A DNA stretch of 44,490 bases from Puniceicoccales bacterium (lineage in GTDB: Bacteria; Verrucomicrobiota; Verrucomicrobiia; Opitutales; UBA9783), in the NCBI GenBank assembly GCA_031283895.1, contig JAITAV010000005.1, positions 1 to 44,490 of the forward strand, written 5' to 3'. Of this stretch, positions 24,935 to 33,215 are shown in pieces. The position numbers and the translations under genes are program-made. The notes below the pieces were generated by a model that was not told the DNA's origin, did no database searches, and saw nothing but the letters and a program-made list of their open reading frames with translations. Position 1 is the first letter of the stretch, and each line of letters starts with the position of its first letter.

Positions 24935-26056
24935 ATGACCGAAGCTTATCTCATTTACGCGTCTTCAGATCGGGATCCGAATTTATTTTACTGGGGGTAC
25001 TTTAGGGCGCCAGACCCATTTCTTGCGCTTAAAATAAATGAGAAAACCATCGCAGTCGTTTCCACATTGGAATACGGGCGATGCAAGCAAGACAGCACAT
25101 TTTCTGAAGTTCTATTATGGTCAGATGTACTACAAATAGTTGCGGATCCATCGGTTGAGGACGATGTCTGTAAAGTTATTTTGTACCTGCAAAAAGAATA
25201 CGAGGTTTCTTCTTTCGTCATTCCGGACGATTTCCCTGCCCATTTATACGAAACTTTAAAAAAATTTGTGCCCATAAGGTTTGATACCATTTTTTTTCAG
25301 ACGCAACGGCAATACAAGTCCGAATCTGAAGTGGAACAAATCAAAACCGCTTGTCAATTGACGAGTCAGGCTATTTTGTACGCACATACTATCTTAAAGA
25401 AGAGTTATACGGATGCTACCCAACCTTTTTTGTATTATCGGGGAAAAGTGTTAACTTCTGAACAATTGCGCAGCGCCATTGAATGCTATTGCTTAAAAAA
25501 AGGAGGACATTGCACGGGAACGATTGTCAGTTGTTCCAAACAAGCAGCAGATCCTCACTGCGAAGGCACAGGACCATTGTACGCAAACGAATTCATCGTG
25601 ATAGATGTTTTTCCCCGATTGAATCAAAGCGGTTATTATGGAGATATGACGAGAACTTTTCTAAAAGGCGTTGCTTCTATACGGCAAAAGCAGCTATTTT
25701 CGTGCGTCCAAGTTTGTCAAAGGGAACTTATTGGACGTATTCGGCCTGGGGTCAACACCAAAGACCTAATGCAGTTTGCACAAAATTACTTTGAGCAAAG
25801 TGGTTTTGGTCTGCGGAAGGCAAATGGTATTTACGAAGGTTTTATTCACAGCATAGGACATGGACTCGGTTTGGGATTGCACGAATATCCTTCCGTGGGC
25901 ATCCATTCTGTTGTATTGGAACCCAATATGGTATTTACGGTTGAACCCGGCCTTTATTTTCGCGATTTGGGCGGCGTTCGCATCGAAGACGTTGTCCAAG
26001 TTACTTCGACAGGCTACCAATTACTGTCTCACTGTCCTTATCAATGGATATTGTAG
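24935..26056 (+). CDS. M24-family metallopeptidase (Xaa-Pro aminopeptidase-like)
   Basis: A 373-residue protein with an N-terminal creatinase-like domain and a C-terminal pita-bread peptidase fold. All five metal ligands are visible: Asp in IVIDVFPR, Asp in GYYGDMTRTF, His in HSIGHGLGLGLHEYPS, Glu in FTVEPGLYF and Glu in GGVRIEDVV. It should remove an N-terminal residue before proline, or split X-Pro dipeptides, using two Mn or Zn ions. A TATAAC at 24912-24917 may be its -10 box. Exact specificity (PepP against PepQ) cannot be set from motifs. Confidence 0.9.
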   Translation: MTEAYLIYASSDRDPNLFYWGYFRAPDPFLALKINEKTIAVVSTLEYGRCKQDSTFSEVLLWSDVLQIVADPSVEDDVCKVILYLQKEYEVSSFVIPDDFPAHLYETLKKFVPIRFDTIFFQTQRQYKSESEVEQIKTACQLTSQAILYAHTILKKSYTDATQPFLYYRGKVLTSEQLRSAIECYCLKKGGHCTGTIVSCSKQAADPHCEGTGPLYANEFIVIDVFPRLNQSGYYGDMTRTFLKGVASIRQKQLFSCVQVCQRELIGRIRPGVNTKDLMQFAQNYFEQSGFGLRKANGIYEGFIHSIGHGLGLGLHEYPSVGIHSVVLEPNMVFTVEPGLYFRDLGGVRIEDVVQVTSTGYQLLSHCPYQWIL

Positions 26057-26063
26057 TGATGCC

Positions 26064-26092
26064 ACGTACCTATCTTGGGTACCTTTTATTGA
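26064..26092 (+). terminator. Terminator after the M24 peptidase gene
   Basis: GTACC (26066-26070) and GGTAC (26078-26082) form a 5-bp stem with a 7-nt loop, followed by CTTTTATT. It lies 8 nt after the peptidase stop, between convergent genes. Confidence 0.45.
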
Positions 26093-26193
26093 GTGACTCG
26101 ATCTCTACCATCGAAAAGCACTTACTGATTACAGGCCTTCAAATAAGTCTCAAAACGCAAACCCACATGCGGTACAGGGTTTTCATGGGAGCA

Positions 26194-27006
26194 TTATAAA
26201 CATGCTGTTTCGATTTCAACCACACGATGGGCTTGATTTCGGAATGAACAGTAGCCACGATTGCAATTTACCTGCAGCTTCCCTCCCGGCATCGTTAAAC
26301 CGATTGAATACGTTGTAAGACCCAATACTATGCCGTAAATAAAAGCAACGGCACATGCGCTCGATCCGGATCCAAGTGTATATCCCGAGCCTCTTTCCCA
26401 AATTTCAATCTTGCCTCGATTTTGCTTATAAAAATGGACAAATTGGACGTTTGTTTTATCAGGAAACCAAGGATGTTTTTCCAATAAAGGTCCTAAAGTC
26501 TTTGCCAATGCTGGAGAAAGCTTTTTTACGGGAACAACGCAATGGGGATTTCCTATATCCACTTCAAACAAAGGCAATACGTCGGGTAAATCAAATGTGC
26601 TTTTTATGTTTTTGGGGATTTCGTAAAATTTTTTTGAACATAAGGTTGCTAACCCTAATTGAAGCTCAATGCAATGCGGTGTAATATGACACGTAACTTT
26701 GCGCAATTTTGATGGCATCAAATTAATTTGAGCAGTGTCATTATCTAAATATTTATCGGCCAAATAACGTGCAAAAATAGTGAGTCCATTACCACTTATG
26801 GCGGCAGAACTTCCGTCGGCATTCCAGATTTTTAATCCATAAGAGTTTGCATCTAAAAACGTGGGGCCTTGCAAAACACCATCTCCTCCTAATCCTTGGT
26901 GCCGATGGCAAAGAAATTGAACTGTTTTAATAGAAAGATGCTTCTTTTCAACAGGATCTATCACCCAATAGTCGTTTCCTAAAGCGCAATATTTGGTGAG
27001 CCTCAT
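26194..27006 (-). CDS. dapF: Diaminopimelate epimerase family protein with Ser/Ser active site
   Basis: A 270-residue DapF homologue of normal length. Family landmarks are kept: LGNDYWVID (N11), QGLGGDGVL, WNADGS, SGNG, DIGNPHCVV, FPDKTNVQFV and EIWERGSGYTLGSGSSACA. In characterised DapF the two catalytic bases are Cys in 'CGNG' and Cys in 'ACGxGACA'. Here these are Ser71 (codon AGT) and Ser213 (codon TCC), and the usual GET before the second site is GYT. DapF turns LL- into meso-diaminopimelate for peptidoglycan and lysine. The double substitution may mean altered chemistry, a different substrate, or a slow but working enzyme. It starts 8 nt after the antiporter stop and is probably co-transcribed. 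Confidence 0.85.
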   Translation of the reverse strand: MRLTKYCALGNDYWVIDPVEKKHLSIKTVQFLCHRHQGLGGDGVLQGPTFLDANSYGLKIWNADGSSAAISGNGLTIFARYLADKYLDNDTAQINLMPSKLRKVTCHITPHCIELQLGLATLCSKKFYEIPKNIKSTFDLPDVLPLFEVDIGNPHCVVPVKKLSPALAKTLGPLLEKHPWFPDKTNVQFVHFYKQNRGKIEIWERGSGYTLGSGSSACAVAFIYGIVLGLTTYSIGLTMPGGKLQVNCNRGYCSFRNQAHRVVEIETACL

Positions 27007-27014
27007 AAGCTATT

Positions 27015-29294
27015 TTATCCATCTAGTTTTAAGGGTCGAATGTAATCGGGGTGTCCCACAATCCATACAATATCTCCAATTTTAAAAATGTCGTTGGCTT
27101 GCAGCGTGTCAATACGTTGTTCGTTGCGTTGAATGCCAATTACATTGACACCGAAACGTTTTCTAACATCCACACTTTCCATAGTTTCATTAGCCCAAGG
27201 ATGGCCACTAGTAATAACAATCTGTTCAAGATCGAACCCGTTGTGTACAAATTCTTCTTCACAGGTTTGAGGCTGATTGAGAAAAGCGGCTGCTGCCTGT
27301 AGTTGAGATTCATTACCCAAGAGGACTAAATTATCCTCTGGGAAAAAGATCATACTTGGATTAACCTCGTACGATAAAAAACCATTGCGGCTAATTCCCA
27401 GGAGGGTTATGCCGGTTTTGTTGCGCAAATGTGTGTCCGATAAACGTTGTCCAATAACGTGAGAATTGGCATTGAGAACAACGGTGCTGATTTGGACATC
27501 CCATGGATGTTTTTGGGTAATAATTTTTACCATAGCCCGCTTACGTTTTTCGTTATTAGATTCCAATTCATTTTTAAAACTTTCCAAAAACATCCATTCG
27601 ATTTGAGAATTGATTTCCCTAAATTGGCGCCAAAAGGCAAAACCAATAATAATGCCTATTATAGCAAGCATTAAAACAGGCATATAGATGGGTATAAATT
27701 GTGCTGAAGCCGTTAAGAATAACCAGGCAAAAACCAAAGTGGCGATGGTAATCACCAGCAGTTGAAAAATCTGATACATTGCGGGATGATGACTCATGCG
27801 CTGAAATATGCCTTTTAAAGTGTGTTTGCAGATGTTTAATATGATTAGGTTTAAATTTCTAACCGTGCTACTCATAAATGGCAATGCTAACAGCAAAGCC
27901 AACAGGGACAGGCCTCTCTGAATCCAAATGAGGTAAGGCCATGCATAGTGTCCAATAAAATTACACAACCAGGCATTGCACCAAACAATCACGTTAATGA
28001 TAAAGAAATGGATGGCAATCTTTAGAAGCGGCTTTTTTACAATGGCTAAAAAGTGACTTTTGGATAAATGATTTTGAATGGAGACCAATACGTTTTGATA
28101 CAGGGAGCTCCAAGATTTTAAGCTACAAGGAATTATTTTATCAAAAAACTGCAGGCAATCCTCTTCCTTTGCCGATAAAATATTAACAAATACGATGGTA
28201 AACAACGCTGTACCTACCGTAATAGCCATTAAATTGCCATCGGCGACTCCCAATTTTTGAGCTAATGCGGCAATAACAAAACTGAATTCTCCTATTTGCG
28301 ATTTGGGTAAAGCGGCTCTAAATGCATTGGCACTTGTTTGCCCACTCAAGAAAAAACCTAGCCATACACTTGTCATTTGTCCAGTGACAACGACGATTGA
28401 CAAACATAAAATGGTAAACTTTTGATCCCATAAAAGCTTGGGTTCAATCAACATGCCTATGGACACAAAAAAAATGGCCGTAAATACATCACGAATTGGG
28501 GCAATCATCGTTTCAAGACGACCTGTAATGTGGGTACTGGAAAAAATGGCACCCGCCAAGAAAGCGCCCAGAGCATTCGAATAAGAATGAAACAACTCAC
28601 TCAGGAGTAAGATGAGTCCCACAACACATACGTGAATAATTTCTTCACTGTGAATGTGTGTCAGTATTTTTAAAAACCTTTGGGCAAACAGACGCCCTAC
28701 CACCAGCATGCTAGCAATAAAGGAGGTCATCCAAAAAATTAAGCTTAAACATTGATTCCAGTTGAAACGGCCTTGCCCGGTATTGGAAAAAATGACGAGC
28801 AAAACAACCGCAAAGATGTCTTCTAGGATAGCAATACCAATCGTAAATTGTGCAAAACTTTTCTTGAGAGCGTTTTTTTGTCTCAAGATGGGTATAGCAA
28901 CCATACTGGAACTAATGGCACATACGGCTCCTAAAAAGGTTCCCTCTAATGCGGTCCATCCCAAAAAGCGTGCCATCAAGGCTCCGATGAAAAAAGCCAA
29001 AACCACTTGAAGAAACATGGCCAATAAACATGGGAAAAGTGTCTGTTGCAATTTCTTCAAATCGAATTCAAGTCCAATGCAAAACATCAAGAAAATAACG
29101 CCTAATTCGCTAATTTCCTGAACGCTGGCCTTGTCGTGTATAAAAATGTTTGGACTTAGATGTGGACCAATCAGTAATCCCGTAAGCAAATATCCTAAAA
29201 TGCTGGGCCATTTTAGCGTGGAAAAGATAATGGATACGATACTTGCTCCCACCACGACGGCCGCCAGATCTTGAATTAAATAGCTTGCTTCCAT
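27015..29294 (-). CDS. CPA2-family cation:proton antiporter with two RCK_C domains (Kef/YbaL-like)
   Basis: A 759-residue membrane protein. The first 380 residues hold about 12-13 helices of the Na+/H+ exchanger fold, with the CPA2 landmarks PSILGYLLTGLLIGP, LGVIFLMFCIGLEFD and ISSSMVAIPILRQ. A second set of helices (about 430-560) links to two C-terminal TrkA_C/RCK_C-like domains (about 600-680 and 690-755), which bind regulatory ligands; the central nucleotide-binding RCK_N domain of KefC is not seen. Likely a K+ or Na+/H+ antiporter of the inner membrane. It heads a minus-strand unit with dapF and diverges from mreB. Confidence 0.9.
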   Translation of the reverse strand: MEASYLIQDLAAVVVGASIVSIIFSTLKWPSILGYLLTGLLIGPHLSPNIFIHDKASVQEISELGVIFLMFCIGLEFDLKKLQQTLFPCLLAMFLQVVLAFFIGALMARFLGWTALEGTFLGAVCAISSSMVAIPILRQKNALKKSFAQFTIGIAILEDIFAVVLLVIFSNTGQGRFNWNQCLSLIFWMTSFIASMLVVGRLFAQRFLKILTHIHSEEIIHVCVVGLILLLSELFHSYSNALGAFLAGAIFSSTHITGRLETMIAPIRDVFTAIFFVSIGMLIEPKLLWDQKFTILCLSIVVVTGQMTSVWLGFFLSGQTSANAFRAALPKSQIGEFSFVIAALAQKLGVADGNLMAITVGTALFTIVFVNILSAKEEDCLQFFDKIIPCSLKSWSSLYQNVLVSIQNHLSKSHFLAIVKKPLLKIAIHFFIINVIVWCNAWLCNFIGHYAWPYLIWIQRGLSLLALLLALPFMSSTVRNLNLIILNICKHTLKGIFQRMSHHPAMYQIFQLLVITIATLVFAWLFLTASAQFIPIYMPVLMLAIIGIIIGFAFWRQFREINSQIEWMFLESFKNELESNNEKRKRAMVKIITQKHPWDVQISTVVLNANSHVIGQRLSDTHLRNKTGITLLGISRNGFLSYEVNPSMIFFPEDNLVLLGNESQLQAAAAFLNQPQTCEEEFVHNGFDLEQIVITSGHPWANETMESVDVRKRFGVNVIGIQRNEQRIDTLQANDIFKIGDIVWIVGHPDYIRPLKLDG

Positions 29295-29327
29295 ACCTTT
29301 TAAATTTTTTGATTAAAAATTCTTTAT

Positions 29328-29340
29328 CTTTACGGTAAAG
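29328..29340. repeat. Short palindrome between the antiporter and mreB
   Basis: CTTTAC (29328-29333) and GTAAAG (29335-29340) form a near-perfect 13-nt palindrome in the divergent intergenic region. It could be an operator for either gene; nothing else supports a function. Confidence 0.3.
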
Positions 29341-29399
29341 CGCTTAGTGTATCTACCATGCAAATTAGAATGCCTCAATTTTATCTAAATTAAGCAAAT

Positions 29400-30425
29400 A
29401 TGTCAATGCTTGGCAAGTTATTTTCATTTTTCTCTCACGACATAGGTATCGATTTGGGAACCGCTAATACGCTCGTGTTTGTCAAGGATCGTGGTGTGGT
29501 TTTGAGTGAACCCAGTGTCGTTGCCATTTATAATAAAACGCGAAAAGTGCGTGCTGTGGGTCTTGAAGCAAAAAAAATGTTAGGGCGTACGCCAGGAAAT
29601 ATTACTGCCCTGCGTCCCATGAAGGATGGGGTAATTGCCGATTTCGAAGTCACGGAGGCTATGCTACGCTATTTTATTAATAAGGTATGTCGCAATAACC
29701 GCTTTGTACCACCTCGTGTTGTGATTGCAGTACCGTCAGGTATCACGGAAGTCGAACGCCGTGCCGTAAAAGAGTCGGCCATTCATGCGGGCGCAAGAGA
29801 AGTTTTATTATTACAAGAACCTATGGCTGCAGCCATAGGAGTGGGATTGTCCATCGATGAACCTGCCGCTAACATGATTGTTGATATCGGGGGCGGTACG
29901 ACGGAGGTAGCTATTATTTCCTTGTCGGGTATTGTCTTTGCCAAAAGCTTGCGCGTAGGTGGAGATGAAATGGATTTATCCATTATTAATCATTTGAAAA
30001 AATCTTACAACTTGATGATTGGAGAACGCATGGCTGAAGATATAAAAATTGCCATTGGTTCTGCGGCGCCACTCGAAGAAGAACTCACTTTAGAGGTCAA
30101 AGGACGCGATACCATTGCGGGTCTTCCTCGAACGGTTGTTGTTTCGTCGGTAGAAATTCGAGAGGCGCTTTGCGACGCTCTAACGGCTATTATCGAAGTT
30201 GTACGACAAGCTTTGGATCGTTGTCCACCCGAGTTAGCTGCCGATTTGGTAGATAGAGGTATTGTTTTGGCAGGAGGCGGGTCTTTGGTGCGAAATTTAG
30301 ACAAAATGATCGGTGATGCAACCCACTTACCCATCACTATAGCGGACGATCCATTGCGCGCTGTAGCCAATGGGACAGGGGCTGTCTTGCACAATTTAAC
30401 ATTCTGGTTAAACGAAGAATATTAG
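29400..30425 (+). CDS. mreB: Rod shape-determining protein MreB
   Basis: A 341-residue bacterial actin. Diagnostic stretches: DIGIDLGTANTLVFV (phosphate 1 loop), GVIADFEVTEAMLRYFI, VIAVPSGITEVERRAV, MIVDIGGGTTEVAIISL (phosphate 2) and GIVLAGGGSLVRNLD (adenosine loop). It forms membrane-bound filaments that steer peptidoglycan synthesis along the cell body. mreC and mreD follow in the usual order. No ribosome-binding site is evident; CTAAAT (29385-29390) lies 9 nt before the ATG and might be a -10 box. Confidence 0.98.
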   Translation: MSMLGKLFSFFSHDIGIDLGTANTLVFVKDRGVVLSEPSVVAIYNKTRKVRAVGLEAKKMLGRTPGNITALRPMKDGVIADFEVTEAMLRYFINKVCRNNRFVPPRVVIAVPSGITEVERRAVKESAIHAGAREVLLLQEPMAAAIGVGLSIDEPAANMIVDIGGGTTEVAIISLSGIVFAKSLRVGGDEMDLSIINHLKKSYNLMIGERMAEDIKIAIGSAAPLEEELTLEVKGRDTIAGLPRTVVVSSVEIREALCDALTAIIEVVRQALDRCPPELAADLVDRGIVLAGGGSLVRNLDKMIGDATHLPITIADDPLRAVANGTGAVLHNLTFWLNEEY

Positions 30426-30429
30426 ACCT

Positions 30430-31239
30430 TTGCAAACACGTATTGTCGGTAAATTTATCGTATGCGTCCTCATTTTTTGGGTAGTAGGTTGTGTTATTAT
30501 TCCCGTAAGTATTAGAAAACATCTCAATCGTTGGTTTTTTGAAGTACACGCGCCTGCGCAGACCGGAATTGCAACGTTAAGGCGTTTGCAGAATTTTTGG
30601 GCTCTGCGTTCAGAATCAAAACTTAAGCTAATGACCTACTGCCGGGATCTGGCGAGAGAAAATGCTTTTTTGAAATTAAAAATACTGGAACAGAAGGAAC
30701 AAGTACATCATTGTCAGCAAATTCTACGCTTGAATAAGTTACCTTCCTTAGAGGATTTTCAATATCTGATTGCACGCGTGTGCAAACGTCATGTGGACAT
30801 CTGGGCACAGTATCTCATTATTAATCGCGGTATGAGCGACGGTATTCAAGTAGGTCAAGGTGTCATTTGTTCACAGGGTATCGTGGGACGCATTGCCGAA
30901 GTTTACGCGAACAGTTCTGCCGTTGAACTTGTTTCGAATCCCAAATTTCGTCTATTGGTGAATTTTGAAGATAAGAAGGAACCTCTTCTACTCCAAGGAA
31001 CCTATAATCCTCCATTTTCGCCCAAAAGAGCCTATTTACTAAATTTAAAGGGATCTTGTACGGAACCTCGAAAAGTTGTTACAACCTCATTAGGGCAGCA
31101 ATTCCCGGCCAATATATTTGTTGGTTATCTAATCAAAGTTACGAGGAAAAAAGATTGGATTGGGAAAGTTCAATTGGGAGATTACTTAATGTGGTTGGAA
31201 GAAGTAAGCATTCTCATACCTGTTGTTCCTGAATCATGA
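30430..31239 (+). CDS. mreC: Rod shape-determining protein MreC
   Basis: A 269-residue protein starting at TTG 30430, 4 nt after the mreB stop. It has an N-terminal membrane helix (FIVCVLIFWVVGCVIIPVSI), a coiled-coil stretch (about 60-100) and the MreC beta domain, with NRGMSDGIQVGQGVIC and GIVGRIAEV as family signatures. It bridges MreB filaments to the periplasmic peptidoglycan synthases. Its TGA overlaps the next ATG (ATGA at 31236-31239). The rare start codon may reflect coupling to mreB. Confidence 0.93.
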   Translation: MQTRIVGKFIVCVLIFWVVGCVIIPVSIRKHLNRWFFEVHAPAQTGIATLRRLQNFWALRSESKLKLMTYCRDLARENAFLKLKILEQKEQVHHCQQILRLNKLPSLEDFQYLIARVCKRHVDIWAQYLIINRGMSDGIQVGQGVICSQGIVGRIAEVYANSSAVELVSNPKFRLLVNFEDKKEPLLLQGTYNPPFSPKRAYLLNLKGSCTEPRKVVTTSLGQQFPANIFVGYLIKVTRKKDWIGKVQLGDYLMWLEEVSILIPVVPES

Positions 31240-31724
31240 AATGGTATCCTATGTTTTCTTATTTAGTGTTCAACTTACTTATCCACACGGTATGTACATG
31301 GACTTCAGAAACGATCAACATTTGTCTTTTTGTGGACGGGTGGTTTGTTACATCGGCCATTTACGGATTGTCACTACTCAATGGTATTCCGGTAACAATT
31401 TTGCTTGGATTGTACCTGGATGCGGATACCTACAGCCAACCCTTTGGAATTTCAGCATGTCTCTTGTGTACCAGTTTCATATGTTTAAAACAACACTTCA
31501 TCCAAAATACATGCTTGCATCACCCACACCGCTTTGTTGCTATCCTTAACACTCTTTTACAAATTTTTCTTTTATTGGGTATTATAGGATATCAAAAAGC
31601 ACCGTTGAAGACGTTAGGATATCAGTGGCCAAGTTTAATCCTTTCGTTCATTTTCCTATTTTATACCACGCGCATCTTGATTTGGATACAGAGACGATGG
31701 TTTTTAAGAAGCTGCAGCTTATAG
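31236..31724 (+). CDS. mreD: MreD-like membrane protein
   Basis: A 162-residue hydrophobic protein with about five membrane helices, coupled by ATGA to mreC. Sequence similarity to MreD is weak by eye; LLNGIPVTILLGLYLDA in the first third resembles the MreD core region with its small residues and Asp. Position after mreBC is the main evidence. It would be an inner-membrane partner of MreC in the elongation complex. Confidence 0.7.
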   Translation: MKWYPMFSYLVFNLLIHTVCTWTSETINICLFVDGWFVTSAIYGLSLLNGIPVTILLGLYLDADTYSQPFGISACLLCTSFICLKQHFIQNTCLHHPHRFVAILNTLLQIFLLLGIIGYQKAPLKTLGYQWPSLILSFIFLFYTTRILIWIQRRWFLRSCSL

Positions 31725-31783
31725 AACTTTTATACGTAGGGTCTTTTGATTAAAACATTTTGGTATTTAAGCGGTTAAACACT

Positions 31784-32464
31784 TTACCAAACACGTCCAC
31801 ATACGTCGTAAGCATGCGCAAATTCGGGAACAGCGCGTTGTATGTCGCCGGTTGCTTGGCCGGTTTTATAATCGATGAGCCGATTTTGTAGAGAAGGAAA
31901 AAACTTAACGTGCCCGTCTAAAAAAACGACAAAACCACCTTGCGTTCCATACACACTATTTTCGTCCCAACGCCCGATAGAAATTTTAAGCCCCCGCGAA
32001 TATGCCAATGGAGTTGTATGCAGAGGAGCATTACGCGGAATACCCGTTATGAATATCCAACTGATGGGTAATTCCCTAAATGCTGTATTATGCGTTCGCG
32101 GTTCCGTATTTGAATCGGTGACTATTTGTAATGGAAATGCTTGTACACGCGCTAATTCGGGATCCTGCTGTGCCACGTACAGATGCGGATCGTTGATGTG
32201 ACCCGATTGAGCCAATAAATTGGCCCAATCGTAAGCGTTTTTCACATGATTAAATTTTTGAAAGTTATTTTCGTCTTCAGAGATATAATCTAAGTAAGCC
32301 AAAGCTAATTGCCGCAAATGTGTTGCATCGGCCATACGTCGACTTTTGCTTACAAATTTTTCTCCAATGGGAAATAAAAGTCCCATAAAAACGCTAACGA
32401 TGGTCAGAACCGTTAAGAGTTCTAACAGCGAAAACCCTGAAAAGCTTTTTTTTCGATGGGTCAT
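31784..32464 (-). CDS. Prepilin-type protein with H-x9-DG-like C-terminal motif
   Basis: A 226-residue protein with the prepilin N terminus (MTHRKKSFSGFSLLELLTVLTIV: cleavage after Gly, Glu+5 kept) and, near the C terminus, GGFVVFLDGHVKFFPSL, the 'DGHVKF' motif found in the many pseudopilin-like proteins of PVC bacteria. It starts at ATG 32464 overlapping the TGA of the upstream membrane-protein gene (ATGA), so the two are coupled. No other secretion component is nearby. It is probably an exported surface or secretion-associated protein of unknown role. Confidence 0.87.
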   Translation of the reverse strand: MTHRKKSFSGFSLLELLTVLTIVSVFMGLLFPIGEKFVSKSRRMADATHLRQLALAYLDYISEDENNFQKFNHVKNAYDWANLLAQSGHINDPHLYVAQQDPELARVQAFPLQIVTDSNTEPRTHNTAFRELPISWIFITGIPRNAPLHTTPLAYSRGLKISIGRWDENSVYGTQGGFVVFLDGHVKFFPSLQNRLIDYKTGQATGDIQRAVPEFAHAYDVCGRVW

Positions 32465-33192
32465 GTTTTTAGAATTTCATTCCACGCCAATTGAGAAAGA
32501 CGTTGAACGTGTACAAAAAATTGCCACACGATGAGCAATAAGCCTACCGTAGCGGGGACTGCAATGATGACAAAACTCCATCCCGTTAATAACCCGAGTT
32601 CATGGTTAAATTCCGTACTGCCTGCTGGATGTACGACCAAATACCTAGCCAGTACGAAGTTTAAAAGAGCACTCATGAAAAATAAAAAAGCCAAAATCCA
32701 CTCGTACAAATAGATTTTATGCATTAATTTTGAAAGATTTCCGAGTTGATTGAGCGTTGTCATGATTTTTTCCACGCGGCAAAATTGTTCATTCAACAGA
32801 AATTTTGTCAAAAATGGGGGACGTTTTGCGAGTCTCAGCACAAAAATCGTTACCCCCAATATACCTGGTAGCAAAGCTTCATTCAGCGCAAGCCATTGAT
32901 TAGAGTATTCGAATAATCCAATGCTCCCTTTAACAGAAATGCTGATTAAGCCCAAAAAAGAAATCCAATTAAAACGGCGTTCTTTAATCCATTCCAGCAA
33001 TCCATACGAAAAAGGGCAAGCCATTGCCAATACAACGCCGCATTTGGGGGATAAACCTAACCAAGTACATCCTTTGATGAGTATAAGTGTCGGTAAACAC
33101 AGGTTAAAAAACAATTCGTACAGCAATACAAACCCACTCGTTTTGTCTGAAATTATTTGCTTTTTCTTCGCACGAATCATACAACAATGCAT
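32461..33192 (-). CDS. VC0807-family integral membrane protein
   Basis: A 243-residue protein with six or so membrane helices. The order ELFFNLCLPTLILIKGCTWL, LGLSPKCGVVLAMACPFSYGLLEW, then RRFNWISFLGLISISVKGSIGLF matches the VC0807-type family of uncharacterised membrane proteins. Function unknown. Start options are ATG 33192 and ATG 33180; a TATAAA lies 9 nt before the first. Its stop is shared by ATGA overlap with the prepilin-like gene. Confidence 0.7.
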   Translation of the reverse strand: MHCCMIRAKKKQIISDKTSGFVLLYELFFNLCLPTLILIKGCTWLGLSPKCGVVLAMACPFSYGLLEWIKERRFNWISFLGLISISVKGSIGLFEYSNQWLALNEALLPGILGVTIFVLRLAKRPPFLTKFLLNEQFCRVEKIMTTLNQLGNLSKLMHKIYLYEWILAFLFFMSALLNFVLARYLVVHPAGSTEFNHELGLLTGWSFVIIAVPATVGLLLIVWQFFVHVQRLSQLAWNEILKT

Positions 33193-33201
33193 AAAATTAA
33201 A

Positions 33202-33209
33202 TTTATAAC
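33202..33209. promoter_or_regulatory. Overlapping divergent -10 boxes
   Basis: The string TTTATAAC contains TATAAC on the plus strand (33204-33209, 6 nt before ATG 33216) and TATAAA on the minus strand (33207-33202, 9 nt before ATG 33192). The two genes' start codons are only 23 nt apart, so the -10 regions must overlap. No good -35 was found for either. Confidence 0.45.
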
Positions 33210-33215
33210 AAGCTG

